This document shows positions 42,967 to 52,390 of a DNA stretch of 64,000 bases, one piece after another. The notes below the pieces were generated by a model, which was not told where the DNA came from, ran no database searches, and worked only from the letters and a program-made list of their open reading frames with translations. Made by a program: the position numbers and the translations under genes. Position 1 is the stretch's first letter, and every line of letters starts with the position of its first letter. The stretch is from Archangium violaceum (lineage in GTDB: Bacteria; Myxococcota; Myxococcia; Myxococcales; Myxococcaceae), in contig NZ_CP069396.1 in the NCBI RefSeq assembly GCF_016887565.1, positions 5,624,001-5,688,000 of the forward strand, given 5' to 3'.

Positions 42967-44715
42967 ATGAGAACACTTCCTTACGTTCTAGGTGTGCTGG
43001 CGTTATTGGCTGGACTCCCCGCCTGGGCAGAAGACGTCCCGGCGGCCTGGGGAGCGAGCGCCATGGAGAAGGTGCGGCCCCAGACGCCACCGGAGTCCAA
43101 CACGGGCGTTCGGCTGGTCGCCGCCCGCAACGAGTTCGTCTCCTTCCAGGTGGGGCTGCACGGTGGGTCGTCCGGGTGGAGCGGGGTGCACGCGAGATTC
43201 CCCGTGCTGGATGGGCCCATGCTCATCGAGGGGGCCGACATCGTCCTCTACCGGGAGGCGTTGGTGCCCATCCACCGGGCGTCGACGGTGCACACGGCCA
43301 CGGGGTTGTGGCCGGACGGGCTGATCCCCGACGTCGACGAGACGGTGGGGGAGAAGCGCCTGGCCTTCCCCCTGGACGTTCCCGCGAACGAGTCTCGCGC
43401 CCTCTGGGTGGACGTGCACGTCCCGCTCTACGCGCCCCCTGGCGAGTACCACGGCACGTTGGAGGTCTGGGGTAACGGGTACAGCACCCAGGTGAGCGTG
43501 TCCCTCACGGTGTTGGACGTGGAGATGCCGAGCACGGCGTCGCTCCGGACGCACTACATCCTCTGGTCGCCCAGCGTGTGCAAGGCCTTCACCGGCGAGC
43601 GCGAGTGCTCTCGCGAGGTGTTGTATCCGCTGCTGTCGTCCTTCCAGCGGATGGGGCTCGAGCACCGCGTCTCGCTCTCCAGCCAGTTCGATCCCGATGA
43701 CATCCCCGACTGGGACACCTTCGATGCGTGGTGGAGTCCGTTCTTCTGGGGAACCGCGCCCCTGCGCCTGCCCGGCGCGCGGATGACGAGCCTGCAGTAC
43801 CTGGGGCCGCAAGAGCCCGAGCGCATCTCCAGATTCGCGACCGAGGCCGACGCGCGCGGCTGGCTGTCCCTCGCCTTCAACTTCGTGGCCGACGAGCCTC
43901 CCTATCACAGCAATTTCGATCAGGTGCGCACCCGCGCCAGCCAGTCCCGGCAGGTGGCTCCGAGACTGCGCACGCTGCTCACCTCCAATGAAAGGGACGT
44001 CGCGTACTTCGGGGCGACCGACCACATCGACATCCTCGTCGTGGCGGTCAACTTCATCGATGGGCTCCGGGCTCCGTTCGTGGGAGATCAGCGGTCCCGG
44101 TACGAGTCGTTCCTCTCGCTGCCGAACCGGGAGCTGTGGCTCTACCAGAGCTGCTTGAGCCACGGCTGTGGTGCCGTGCTCCCAGAGAACGCGCCCTCGC
44201 AGGGCTGGCCCTCGTACATGATTGATCGCCCGGCGGCGAAGGCTCGGGCCATGGAGTGGGTGTCCTTCCTGTCGGGCGCCGCGGGCGAGCACTACTACCA
44301 GGTGGCGGAGATGCTCTCCACGGCGTGGACGGATCAGTACACCTACGCGGGCAATGGAGACGGGACGCTCTTCTACCCGGGGACGGTCTCCGTCATCGGG
44401 GGCACCACCGACGTGCCGCTGCCGTCCATGCGCCTCAAGCTGATCCGCCTCGGACTGCAGGACTACGAGTGGCTGAAGATGGTGAGCGACGCGGGAGACC
44501 CGGCCTTCGCGCGGCGGGTGGCGCGCGAGCTCATCCCCGCGGCCTGGCGTGTGCCCGATGACGGCCGGGCCTTCGAGCGGGCCCGCCTGCGCCTCATCCG
44601 GCGCTACCTCGAGCTGGTGGAGACGGGGATCCCTCCCGTCGTGGCGGAAGGCATCCCCGAGCCGACTGTCTCGGCCCCCTCCAGCCCGGACGCGGCCTTC
44701 CGTCTCGCCCAGTGA
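42967..44715 (+). CDS. Secreted DUF4091 / GH123-like glycosidase-type protein
   Basis: 582 residues with a signal peptide (MRTLPYVLGVLALLAGLPAW). An N-terminal beta-sandwich (VRLVAARNEFVSFQVGLHGG, RALWVDVHVPLYAPPGEYHG) precedes a TIM-barrel-like domain ending with the DUF4091 pattern (QDYEWLKMV). The segment AFNFVADEPPYHSN has the Asp309-Glu310 pair that in glycoside hydrolase family 123 is catalytic. GH123 enzymes remove N-acetylgalactosamine by substrate-assisted catalysis; whether this protein does is inference. Probably a secreted or periplasmic glycan-processing enzyme. Confidence 0.82.
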   Translation: MRTLPYVLGVLALLAGLPAWAEDVPAAWGASAMEKVRPQTPPESNTGVRLVAARNEFVSFQVGLHGGSSGWSGVHARFPVLDGPMLIEGADIVLYREALVPIHRASTVHTATGLWPDGLIPDVDETVGEKRLAFPLDVPANESRALWVDVHVPLYAPPGEYHGTLEVWGNGYSTQVSVSLTVLDVEMPSTASLRTHYILWSPSVCKAFTGERECSREVLYPLLSSFQRMGLEHRVSLSSQFDPDDIPDWDTFDAWWSPFFWGTAPLRLPGARMTSLQYLGPQEPERISRFATEADARGWLSLAFNFVADEPPYHSNFDQVRTRASQSRQVAPRLRTLLTSNERDVAYFGATDHIDILVVAVNFIDGLRAPFVGDQRSRYESFLSLPNRELWLYQSCLSHGCGAVLPENAPSQGWPSYMIDRPAAKARAMEWVSFLSGAAGEHYYQVAEMLSTAWTDQYTYAGNGDGTLFYPGTVSVIGGTTDVPLPSMRLKLIRLGLQDYEWLKMVSDAGDPAFARRVARELIPAAWRVPDDGRAFERARLRLIRRYLELVETGIPPVVAEGIPEPTVSAPSSPDAAFRLAQ

Positions 44716-44734
44716 GGGAGGGGAGGCGGTGACT

Positions 44735-44759
44735 CCCGTCCGGACCCCATCCGGGCGGG
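44735..44759 (+). terminator. Candidate terminator hairpin after the DUF4091 gene
   Basis: Arm CCCGTCCGGA (44735-44744), loop of five, arm TCCGGGCGGG (44750-44759), one G-T pair. It lies 20 bases after the stop at 44715 and before pcm. There is no T-run, so it may only stabilise the RNA end or attenuate. Confidence 0.45.
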
Positions 44760-44801
44760 AAAGGGCCTGCATCACGTTCTTCTCATGGTTAGGGTTGCCA
44801 C

Positions 44802-45443
44802 ATGGGTGACGTGGAGCTCGCGGAAGCACTCCGGCGGCAGGGTATCTCCGACGAGCGTGTGCTCGAGGCGATCCGCCGCCTGGAGCGGGCGGAGTTCGTC
44901 CCGGAGGCGATGAGGAACGTGGCCGGTCAGGACTCGCCCCTGCCGATCGGCCATGGGCAGACCATCAGCCAGCCCTACATCGTGGCCTTCATGACGCAGG
45001 CGCTGGAGCTCAAACCCGGTGAGCGGGTGCTGGAGATCGGCACGGGCTCGGGCTACCAGACGGCGGTGCTCGCGCAGCTCTGCGGCGAGGTGTACTCGGT
45101 GGAGGTCTTGCCCGAGCTGGCGGGTCCTGCGCGGGAGCGACTGGAGCGGCTCGGCTTCGGCAACATCCACTTCCGGGTAGGCGATGGCACGGCCGGCTGG
45201 CCGGAGGCGGCGCCCTTCGACGCCATCCTGGGCACCGCCGCTCCGGAGCGTCTGCCGCCCGCGCTCTACCAGCAGCTGCGGCCGGGGGGTCGCCTGGTGC
45301 TGCCGGTGGGGCCGCTCCACGGAACGCAGGAGCTGATCCGGGTCACCCGGCCGCCAGCAGGGGAGGCGGCCCGGGTGGAGAACCTGCTGAGCGTGCGCTT
45401 CGTCCCGATGACGAGGGCTCCCCCGGCTGACCTCCTCCACTGA
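44802..45443 (+). CDS. pcm: Protein-L-isoaspartate O-methyltransferase
   Basis: 213 residues. Family landmarks: VLEAIRRLERAEFVPEAMRN, DSPLPIGHGQTISQPYIVAF (substrate-binding), SAM-binding VLEIGTGSGYQTAVLAQL, VYSVEVLPEL, and GRLVLPVGP near the end. It methylates isoaspartyl residues in damaged proteins using S-adenosylmethionine and starts their repair. No signal peptide, cytosolic. It is followed by a 130-base gap containing a copy of the 34-bp repeat, then the zinc-ribbon gene. Confidence 0.95.
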   Translation: MGDVELAEALRRQGISDERVLEAIRRLERAEFVPEAMRNVAGQDSPLPIGHGQTISQPYIVAFMTQALELKPGERVLEIGTGSGYQTAVLAQLCGEVYSVEVLPELAGPARERLERLGFGNIHFRVGDGTAGWPEAAPFDAILGTAAPERLPPALYQQLRPGGRLVLPVGPLHGTQELIRVTRPPAGEAARVENLLSVRFVPMTRAPPADLLH

Positions 45444-45463
45444 GCGTGCGGGCCGTGCATGCC

Positions 45464-45497
45464 CCCTCTCCCTCTGGGAGAGGGCTGGGGTGAGGGT
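45464..45497 (+). repeat. Dispersed 34-bp palindromic repeat, copy 2
   Basis: It starts CCCTCTCCCTCTGGGAGAGG and ends GGGTGAGGGT. It lies 20 bases after the pcm stop and can fold into a hairpin. It has the same orientation as the copies at 28795 and 55584. Confidence 0.85.
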
Positions 45498-45575
45498 CTT
45501 CCCACCCGCGTGACCGCGCAGCGGAGCCTCTGGGGCGCATTGCCCGGGTGGAGCGGGGCCGCTAACCTCCCGATC

Positions 45576-46139
45576 ATGATCATCTGCCCCATGTGCGAGC
45601 ACCAGCAGGCTCAGGGCACCGAGTGTGAAGTCTGTGGAAAGAAGCTGACGGCGGTGGCGCCGGTGGCGGTGGCCGTGGCGACGCTGCCGGAGCTGGAGCA
45701 GACGCAGCTGGCGGGGGGACGCGCGCCGGTGCAGACCGCGGCGATCCCGGACCTGGAGGTGACGCGCCAGCAGTCGGTGCAGAACGTCGCCGTGCAGCCG
45801 GTGCCCGAGCTGGACACGGGGCGCTCGGCGGCCGCGGGCAACGTCCTGGTGGCGCCCATGCAGGAGATGGACACGGGGCGGGCCGCCTCGGACGGACTGA
45901 AGACGGCGGCGCCCTCGGGCGCGGTCGTCTGCCGCTACTGCCGCAACGTGCAGGCCTCGGGGGCGGTGTGCGATCGCTGCGGCATGCGGCTGCCCAAGCT
46001 GCGCATGGAGCGACCAGCGGCCGCGTCCGCCAAGGCAGCCGCGTCCGGCGAGCGGGCGGGTTGCCCCCGGTGCCACACGCCCGGGTACGCGGGCCGGGCC
46101 TGCGTCACTTGCGGCACCCTCATCCCCGCAGCGGAGTGA
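45576..46139 (+). CDS. Zinc-ribbon protein with internal short repeats
   Basis: 187 residues from ATG 45576. Three double-Cys zinc ribbons are visible: CPMCEHQQAQGTECEVCG at the N-terminus, CRYCRNVQASGAVCDRCG at about 115-135, and CPRCHTPGYAGRACVTCG near the end. Between the first two lie four degenerate repeats of about 22 residues built on LPELEQT, IPDLEVT, VPELDTG and MQEMDTG. No enzyme domain. The ribbons suggest a structural or binding role, but no function is known. It is followed within seven bases by the threonine synthase gene, so the two are probably co-transcribed. Confidence 0.75.
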   Translation: MIICPMCEHQQAQGTECEVCGKKLTAVAPVAVAVATLPELEQTQLAGGRAPVQTAAIPDLEVTRQQSVQNVAVQPVPELDTGRSAAAGNVLVAPMQEMDTGRAASDGLKTAAPSGAVVCRYCRNVQASGAVCDRCGMRLPKLRMERPAAASAKAAASGERAGCPRCHTPGYAGRACVTCGTLIPAAE

Positions 46140-46145
46140 TACACA

Positions 46146-47474
<1,329 letters not shown>

Positions 47475-47505
47475 GACGTCGGCCGGTAACGGGGGCCGAG
47501 GATTT

Positions 47506-47527
47506 CACTTCTCACCGGTGAGAAGTG
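47506..47527. promoter_or_regulatory. Perfect 22-bp palindrome, site A
   Basis: Half-site CACTTCTCACC followed at once by its exact complement. Flanking GGGGGCCGA and TCGGCCCCC extend the inverted symmetry on both sides. It lies 31 bases after the thrC stop. No loop, so a dimeric protein site is likelier than a hairpin. Confidence 0.75.
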
Positions 47528-47546
47528 GATTCGGCCCCCTCGGTTT

Positions 47547-47568
47547 CACTTCTCACCGGTGAGAAGTG
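47547..47568. promoter_or_regulatory. Perfect 22-bp palindrome, site B, plus degenerate third half-site
   Basis: Identical to site A, 41 bases downstream start to start, about four helical turns. A further half-like string, CACTTTTCACC, follows at 47581-47591. Both sites lie upstream of the small membrane-protein gene at 47650 and may control it and the tmk operon. Confidence 0.75.
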
Positions 47569-47649
47569 CATTTGAAATACCACTTTTCACCCGGCACGGC
47601 CCCTCGCCGACTCGACGAGGCCCCCCTGTTCCGCTACCTTGCCGGCCCC

Positions 47650-47988
47650 GTGAACGCAGATACCCAGAATCTCCACGAACAGCTCGAGCGCCTCCAGGAG
47701 GCGCTGTCCACTCGTCAGAGCACGCTTCTCTTCGCCCATGCGGGCGTGTCCTGCATCGTCTCGCTCATCCTCGGAGGCGCGACGGCGAAGCTCTTCTGGG
47801 ACTCGGCGAGAGCGCCGCACGTGGCGTGGCTGGGCCTGACGGCGACGGTGGGGCTGATGGTCTACGCGCTGCTGCGCTACCGCCAGGGCCGCACGGTGTT
47901 GGCGGACGAGCTGGTGCGCTACGAGACGATGCTGGATCTGCGCCGCCAGCTGCGGCTGGACGATCCCACGGCGCTGCTGCCCCGGTGA
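47650..47988 (+). CDS. Small membrane protein with two transmembrane helices
   Basis: GTG at 47650 gives 112 residues (VNADTQNLHEQLERLQEALS); a longer frame begins inside the palindrome and is unlikely. An N-terminal amphipathic coiled coil is followed by two helices (LLFAHAGVSCIVSLILGGAT; VAWLGLTATVGLMVYALL) and a short charged tail (VLADELVRYETMLDLRRQLR). No family recognised. Its last codons overlap the start of tmk by four bases (GTGA), so the two are coupled. The palindromes at 47506-47568 are its likely regulatory region. Confidence 0.7.
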   Translation: MNADTQNLHEQLERLQEALSTRQSTLLFAHAGVSCIVSLILGGATAKLFWDSARAPHVAWLGLTATVGLMVYALLRYRQGRTVLADELVRYETMLDLRRQLRLDDPTALLPR

Positions 47989-48665
47989 GTCCCGCCCGGA
48001 AGCCCGCGCGGAGCGGGCGTCTCATCGTCCTGGAAGGATTGGATGGCGCTGGCACCACCACGCAGGTGGAGCGGCTGGCGGCGGCGTTGCGGGCCGAGGG
48101 GCAGTCCGTCCTCACCACGCGCGAGCCCTCGGACGGACCGGTGGGGGTGCTCATCCGCCAGGCGCTGACGGGGCGGCTGGTGTTGCCCGGAGTCGGAGGC
48201 CCCGAGCCGCTGGCTCAGGAGACGCTGGCGCTGCTGTACGCGGCGGACCGGACGGATCACCTGCGGGCCAGGGTGCTCCCGGCGCTGGAGGCGGGGCAGG
48301 TGGTGCTCAGTGACAGGTCGGTGCTGTCGTCCCTGGCGTACCAGGGGGCGGCACTTCCCATGGACTGGGTGGAGAGCCTCAACGCGTATGCGGTGCCGGC
48401 GGACCTGACGCTCTTCGTCGAGGTACCCATCGCGGTGGCGGCGCGGCGGAGGGCGGCGCGAGGCGGGCCGGAGGAGCTCTTCGACGCGGAGGAGAAGCAG
48501 CGGCGGATCTCCCGGCAGTACGAGGCGGCCATCCGCCTGCGCGGCAAGCGCGAGCACGTGGTGCGCATCGATGGGGACCAGCCGGTGGAGGCGGTGACGG
48601 CGGAGTGTCTGGCGCAGGTGCGCAAGTTGCTCGGACGCAAGCCCGGACGCGCGGCGGTGCGGTAG
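47985..48665 (+). CDS. tmk: Thymidylate kinase
   Basis: 226 residues from GTG 47985, overlapping the upstream stop. P-loop LEGLDGAGTTTQ at residues about 16-27, TREPSDGPVGVLIRQALTGR, the DR motif VLSDRSVLSSLAYQGA, and LTLFVEVPIAVAARRRAARG with the LID-like region. The GAGTTTQ P-loop and length fit dTMP kinases. It phosphorylates dTMP to dTDP for DNA synthesis. It is followed by the CinA-type gene after 13 bases. Confidence 0.9.
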   Translation: MSPARKPARSGRLIVLEGLDGAGTTTQVERLAAALRAEGQSVLTTREPSDGPVGVLIRQALTGRLVLPGVGGPEPLAQETLALLYAADRTDHLRARVLPALEAGQVVLSDRSVLSSLAYQGAALPMDWVESLNAYAVPADLTLFVEVPIAVAARRRAARGGPEELFDAEEKQRRISRQYEAAIRLRGKREHVVRIDGDQPVEAVTAECLAQVRKLLGRKPGRAAVR

Positions 48666-48678
48666 AGTCTCCGGCCGC

Positions 48679-49413
48679 ATGGATCCCACCGGCGCGGCGG
48701 CGGTCATCATCGGCAACGAGGTCCTCACGGCGAAGGTGGTGGACGCGAATGGTCCCCACCTCATCCGGCGCCTGCGCGAGGCGGGTATTCCCCTGCGCAC
48801 CCTGGAGGTCGTCCCCGACGAGGTGGACGTCATCGTGGAAGCGGTGGCGCGGGCGCGGATGCGGGCGAAGTACGTCTTCACCAGCGGTGGCATCGGCCCT
48901 ACTCACGACGACGTGACGGTGCGGGCGGTGGCGCTGGCGATGGGGCGCAGGGTGGTGCGGCTGCCGGAGATGGTGGAGCTCATCCGTGAGCGGGCGATGG
49001 ACAAGCTGACGGCCGAGGCGCTGCGGCTGGCGGATGCCCCCGAGGGCTCGGTGCTGATTCCCCAGCCGGGGAGCTGGTACCCGGTGCTGACGGTGGAGAA
49101 CGTCTTCATGCTGCCCGGGGTGCCGCAGCTCTTCCGCACGCAGCTGGACGCGGTGCTGGCGCGGCTGAGCGGCACGCCGGTGCACCTGCGGATGCTGTAC
49201 CTGAACCTGGGCGAGAGCGCGGTGGCGGCGGTGCTGGACCGCGTGGCGCTGGACATGCCGCACGTGGCCATCGGCTCGTACCCGACGTTCGACCGCTCGC
49301 TGGACTACGTGGTGAAGGTGACGGTGGAGAGCGTGGAGAAGGCCGCCGTGGAGGAGGCCCTGACCCGGCTCCAGGCGGGGCTGCCCGCGGGCTCGGTGGT
49401 CCGCACCGAGTAG
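48679..49413 (+). CDS. CinA/MoCF (molybdopterin-binding-like) domain protein
   Basis: 244 residues. AAVIIGNEVLTAKVVDANGP, the GD-like VFTSGGIGPTHDDVTVRAVA and VFMLPGVPQLFRTQLDAVL are those of the N-terminal COG1058/CinA domain. The C-terminal nicotinamide-nucleotide deamidase domain of full CinA is absent; instead a short alpha/beta tail (HVAIGSYPTFDRSLDYVVKV) ends the protein, as in the short stand-alone family. Members hydrolyse ADP-ribose or FAD-type nucleotides. Coupled to tmk in one operon. Confidence 0.88.
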   Translation: MDPTGAAAVIIGNEVLTAKVVDANGPHLIRRLREAGIPLRTLEVVPDEVDVIVEAVARARMRAKYVFTSGGIGPTHDDVTVRAVALAMGRRVVRLPEMVELIRERAMDKLTAEALRLADAPEGSVLIPQPGSWYPVLTVENVFMLPGVPQLFRTQLDAVLARLSGTPVHLRMLYLNLGESAVAAVLDRVALDMPHVAIGSYPTFDRSLDYVVKVTVESVEKAAVEEALTRLQAGLPAGSVVRTE

Positions 49414-49448
49414 GCCCCCGAGGGGTGTGAGACAAATCGTCCCTGGCG

Positions 49449-49464
49449 TGTGAACCGTTTCACA
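49449..49464 (+). promoter_or_regulatory. CRP/FNR-family-type binding site
   Basis: TGTGAACCGTTTCACA matches the TGTGA-N6-TCACA consensus of cAMP receptor protein exactly. It lies about 90 bases upstream of a gene encoding two cyclic-nucleotide-binding domains. Just downstream, CGTACAGC (49482-49489) and GCTGTACG (49522-49529) form another exact inverted repeat that may structure the leader. Confidence 0.65.
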
Positions 49465-49552
49465 GACGGAGCGGGTAGGAGCGTACAGCCTGTAGGGAGA
49501 ACAGGCCCCGGCGGCACGCTCGCTGTACGGGGTCCTGTCACAAGGGGGGACC

Positions 49553-50653
49553 ATGTCAGACACACGGGGTCCGAACGAAGACGTGGATGTCCAACTCTCC
49601 TCCAGCCAGGAGCCGGAAGCGGCGCTCTCGGACTACGAGGCGCTGGCGGAGTCCTGGGCCCGGCAGGGCTGGCTATTGCGTGCCGTGGCCCTGTGCAGGG
49701 TCATCCTCCGGCTCGAGCCGGGTCATGAGCCCACGCGGCGGCTGCTGGCGGAGCTCGATGCCCGGAGGATGGACGTGTCGGGGGGCGCGGTGGAGCCGGT
49801 GCCGGCCATCGAGGACGGGCCGGCGCGCGCCTCCCTGTTCTCGCGGCTCGGCGAGCGGGAGTTCCTCTCGGTGTTGGAGGCGCTGGAGCTGCGCGACTTC
49901 CAGCCGGGAGAGACGATCGTCGAGGAGGGTGAGCCGGGCAGCTCCCTGTTCGCCATCGTGGAAGGAAGCGTGGAGGTGGTGAGGAGCCCGCGGTCGGGAA
50001 GGCGGCGCACGGTGGCCTTCCTGGGCGAGGGCGACTTCTTCGGAGAGATGTCGCTGCTCTCCGACGTGCCGAGGCTCGCGAGTGTCAGGGCCTTCGAGCG
50101 CACGGCGGTGTTGGAGCTGACGCGCGAGCGGCTGGAGCGGATCATCCAGCGGCACCCCTCCGTGGAAGAGGTGTTGCGCTCCTTCCACCGCGAGCGCCTG
50201 TTGGACGACGTGCTGCGCTCCAATCCAATCTTCCGGCTCCTCACGCCCTCGGCGAGGGAGGCCCTGGCCCGTGATTTCCAGCTCTGCTCCAGGCCCGCGG
50301 GGACGCGCCTGCTCGAGCAGGGGCAGGCGGTGGATGGCCTGTACGTGCTGCTGCGGGGACGGTGCCAGGTGCGGCACCGTCACCCGGACGGGAGCGAGAG
50401 CCACCTGCGCACCCTGGGCGAGGGCGACGTGTTCGGGGAGATCTCCCTGATGCTCGGCCTGCCGGCCACCGCGACCGTGCTCGCGGACACGTCCAGCCTG
50501 TTGCTGCGGCTGGACTGGGGGAGCTGCGAGCGGAACCTCTTCGACCAGCCCGGGGTGTGCGAGGCGCTCTCGCGAATGGGCAACGAGCGCCTCCTGAGCT
50601 CGGCCGGACTGCTCTTCGAGTCCTCGTCGCGCGGAGAGACCCCGCGCACCTGA
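49553..50653 (+). CDS. Protein with two cyclic-nucleotide-binding domains
   Basis: 366 residues. Residues about 25-70 are a TPR-like helical pair (ALAESWARQGWLLRAVALCR, VILRLEPGHEPTRRLLAEL). The first cNMP domain spans about 95-215 (LRDFQPGETIVEEGEPGSSL, FLGEGDFFGEMSLLSDVPRL), the second about 225-345 (RPAGTRLLEQGQAVDGLYVL, LGEGDVFGEISLMLGLPATA). Both keep the GE(M/I)SL phosphate-binding cassette. There is no helix-turn-helix, so it is not a CRP-like activator but a nucleotide-responsive regulator or scaffold. A perfect CRP-like site lies upstream. Confidence 0.9.
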   Translation: MSDTRGPNEDVDVQLSSSQEPEAALSDYEALAESWARQGWLLRAVALCRVILRLEPGHEPTRRLLAELDARRMDVSGGAVEPVPAIEDGPARASLFSRLGEREFLSVLEALELRDFQPGETIVEEGEPGSSLFAIVEGSVEVVRSPRSGRRRTVAFLGEGDFFGEMSLLSDVPRLASVRAFERTAVLELTRERLERIIQRHPSVEEVLRSFHRERLLDDVLRSNPIFRLLTPSAREALARDFQLCSRPAGTRLLEQGQAVDGLYVLLRGRCQVRHRHPDGSESHLRTLGEGDVFGEISLMLGLPATATVLADTSSLLLRLDWGSCERNLFDQPGVCEALSRMGNERLLSSAGLLFESSSRGETPRT

Positions 50654-50677
50654 GGCGTCCCCGGGCCCCGGGCCGGT

Positions 50678-52312
50678 TCAGGGAATCGGCCGGGCGGTGG
50701 GAGCGGGCGCCTCGGCCCGCTCGAAGCGCCGGAAGAAGCTGTCCTCGTTCCAGCTCGGACGCTCGGGGGCGTCGGCCACGCGCCTCGTGAGGTCGGCCAG
50801 CAGTTGCACGAAGCGGACGGCGCCCTCGCGATCCACCGGCTGCGCCAGGTCATCGGACGGGCCGTGGTAGCGCTTCATGAACCACTCCTCGTGCAGGCGC
50901 TCCTCTTTCGACCCCTTGCGGTAGCCGAACTTGAAGGACAGCGCCGGCACACCCTCGCGGATGAAGCTGTACTGATCGCTGCGCACGAAGACGTTGGCTT
51001 CGGGATTGGGGTCGCGCATCACCTCGACACCCAGTCGCCTGGCGCTCGCCTTCAGGGGCGCGGCCAGCGAGGACTCCTCCACGCCATAGGCCACCAGCTG
51101 CTTCAGCGGCGTCAGCGGCATGAACATGTCCAGGTTCAGGTTGGCCACCATCCGGCCGCTGCCCTCGGTCGGATGGGCGGCGAACGCGCGCGAGCCCAGC
51201 AGCCCCTTCTCCTCGCCCGTCACGGCCACGAAGAGCACCGAGCGGCGCGGGCGCACCTTCTTCTCCTGGAAGGTGCGGGCCACCTCCAGCAGGGCGGCCA
51301 CGCCGGAGGCGTTGTCCATGGCGCCGTTGTAGATGCGGTCCCCGTCTCCGTTCACCGGCTCGCCCAGGCCCACGTGGTCCAGGTGCGCCGAGAGGACCAC
51401 GGACTCGCCGGCCAGCTTCGGGTCGCTGCCCGGAAGGCGGCCCACCACGTTGACGGAGGTGAGCTGGGAGCTCTCCAGGGCCACCTCGCCGCGCACCGAG
51501 ACGGGCAGGGCGAAGCGCGGCATCGGCTTGCCCGCCTTCGCCTGGGCGGCCACCTCCTCGAAGGTGTGGCCTTCGCCCGCGACCAGCTTGCTCGCGAGCG
51601 TGGGGCTGGCGAGGGAGAACAGCGGAATGTCACCCAGGTCCCGCAGCGCGGGGTCGGCCAGCATCATCACCGGGTGGTCCTGCCCCACCTTCGCGCGCTC
51701 CCAGGGGACCTCCATGGCGTGCGGGTTCATCACCCCCAGCACGCCCGCCACGCCCGCGCGGGTGTACGCCTTCACGCGCTCGGCGAGGGTGCCGTAGTGG
51801 GCGGCCAGGTTGCCGGGCACGCCCGGCGGAATGCCGCCGAACAGGACGACGATGACCTTGCCCTTCAGCTCCAGCCCGGCCAGGTCGTCATGTCCGGCCT
51901 CGGGGATGCTCAGGCCGTACCCGACGAAGACGAGCCCCGCGTCCACGGGACCGGCGCGGCCGGAGAGCGAGCTGAGGATCAGATCCTCATCGAGGGAGAG
52001 CGGCTCCTCCTGGCCCTCGCGGACCAGGGCCATCCGGCTCCGCTCCTTCACCAGGCGGCGGGACAGCAGGGGGACATCCTGGAGATAGCCCTGACCCGCG
52101 CCGGGCTGGACGCCCAGCTCCGCCAGCTTCTCCGCGACGTATCCGGCGGCGCGGCGGTGTCCCTCGCTGCCCGTGTCACGCCCCTCCATGCCGTCGCTGG
52201 CGAGCACCTCCACGTGGGACCACCAGCGCCGCGCGGCGGGGGAGGGCTCCCTGGCGAGCGCGAGGGAGGGAACCAGCAGGAGCAGCGAGGTGCAGGTGCG
52301 GAGGAGGGACAT
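50678..52312 (-). CDS. Secreted M28-family metallopeptidase
   Basis: Start at 52310-52312 gives 544 residues with a signal peptide (MSLLRTCTSLLLLVPSLALA). PA-type insertion at about 110-260 (GLVFVGYGLSIPEAG, VIVVLFGGIPPGVPGNL). The two-zinc site of M28 follows: SAHLDHVG, NGAMDNASGVAALLE, VAVTGEEKGLLGS, NLNLDMFMPLT, and RYHGPSDDL. These enzymes are aminopeptidases or carboxypeptidases. An extracellular or periplasmic peptidase is likely. It converges on the cNMP gene at 50653. Confidence 0.92.
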   Translation of the reverse strand: MSLLRTCTSLLLLVPSLALAREPSPAARRWWSHVEVLASDGMEGRDTGSEGHRRAAGYVAEKLAELGVQPGAGQGYLQDVPLLSRRLVKERSRMALVREGQEEPLSLDEDLILSSLSGRAGPVDAGLVFVGYGLSIPEAGHDDLAGLELKGKVIVVLFGGIPPGVPGNLAAHYGTLAERVKAYTRAGVAGVLGVMNPHAMEVPWERAKVGQDHPVMMLADPALRDLGDIPLFSLASPTLASKLVAGEGHTFEEVAAQAKAGKPMPRFALPVSVRGEVALESSQLTSVNVVGRLPGSDPKLAGESVVLSAHLDHVGLGEPVNGDGDRIYNGAMDNASGVAALLEVARTFQEKKVRPRRSVLFVAVTGEEKGLLGSRAFAAHPTEGSGRMVANLNLDMFMPLTPLKQLVAYGVEESSLAAPLKASARRLGVEVMRDPNPEANVFVRSDQYSFIREGVPALSFKFGYRKGSKEERLHEEWFMKRYHGPSDDLAQPVDREGAVRFVQLLADLTRRVADAPERPSWNEDSFFRRFERAEAPAPTARPIP

Positions 52313-52390
52313 GGGGCGCGCGCGGGTTGGTACGGGTGGTGTCTTCGTGCCAGGGCTACGCCCGGAGGCGGAGGGCATTGCCTCCAGGAG

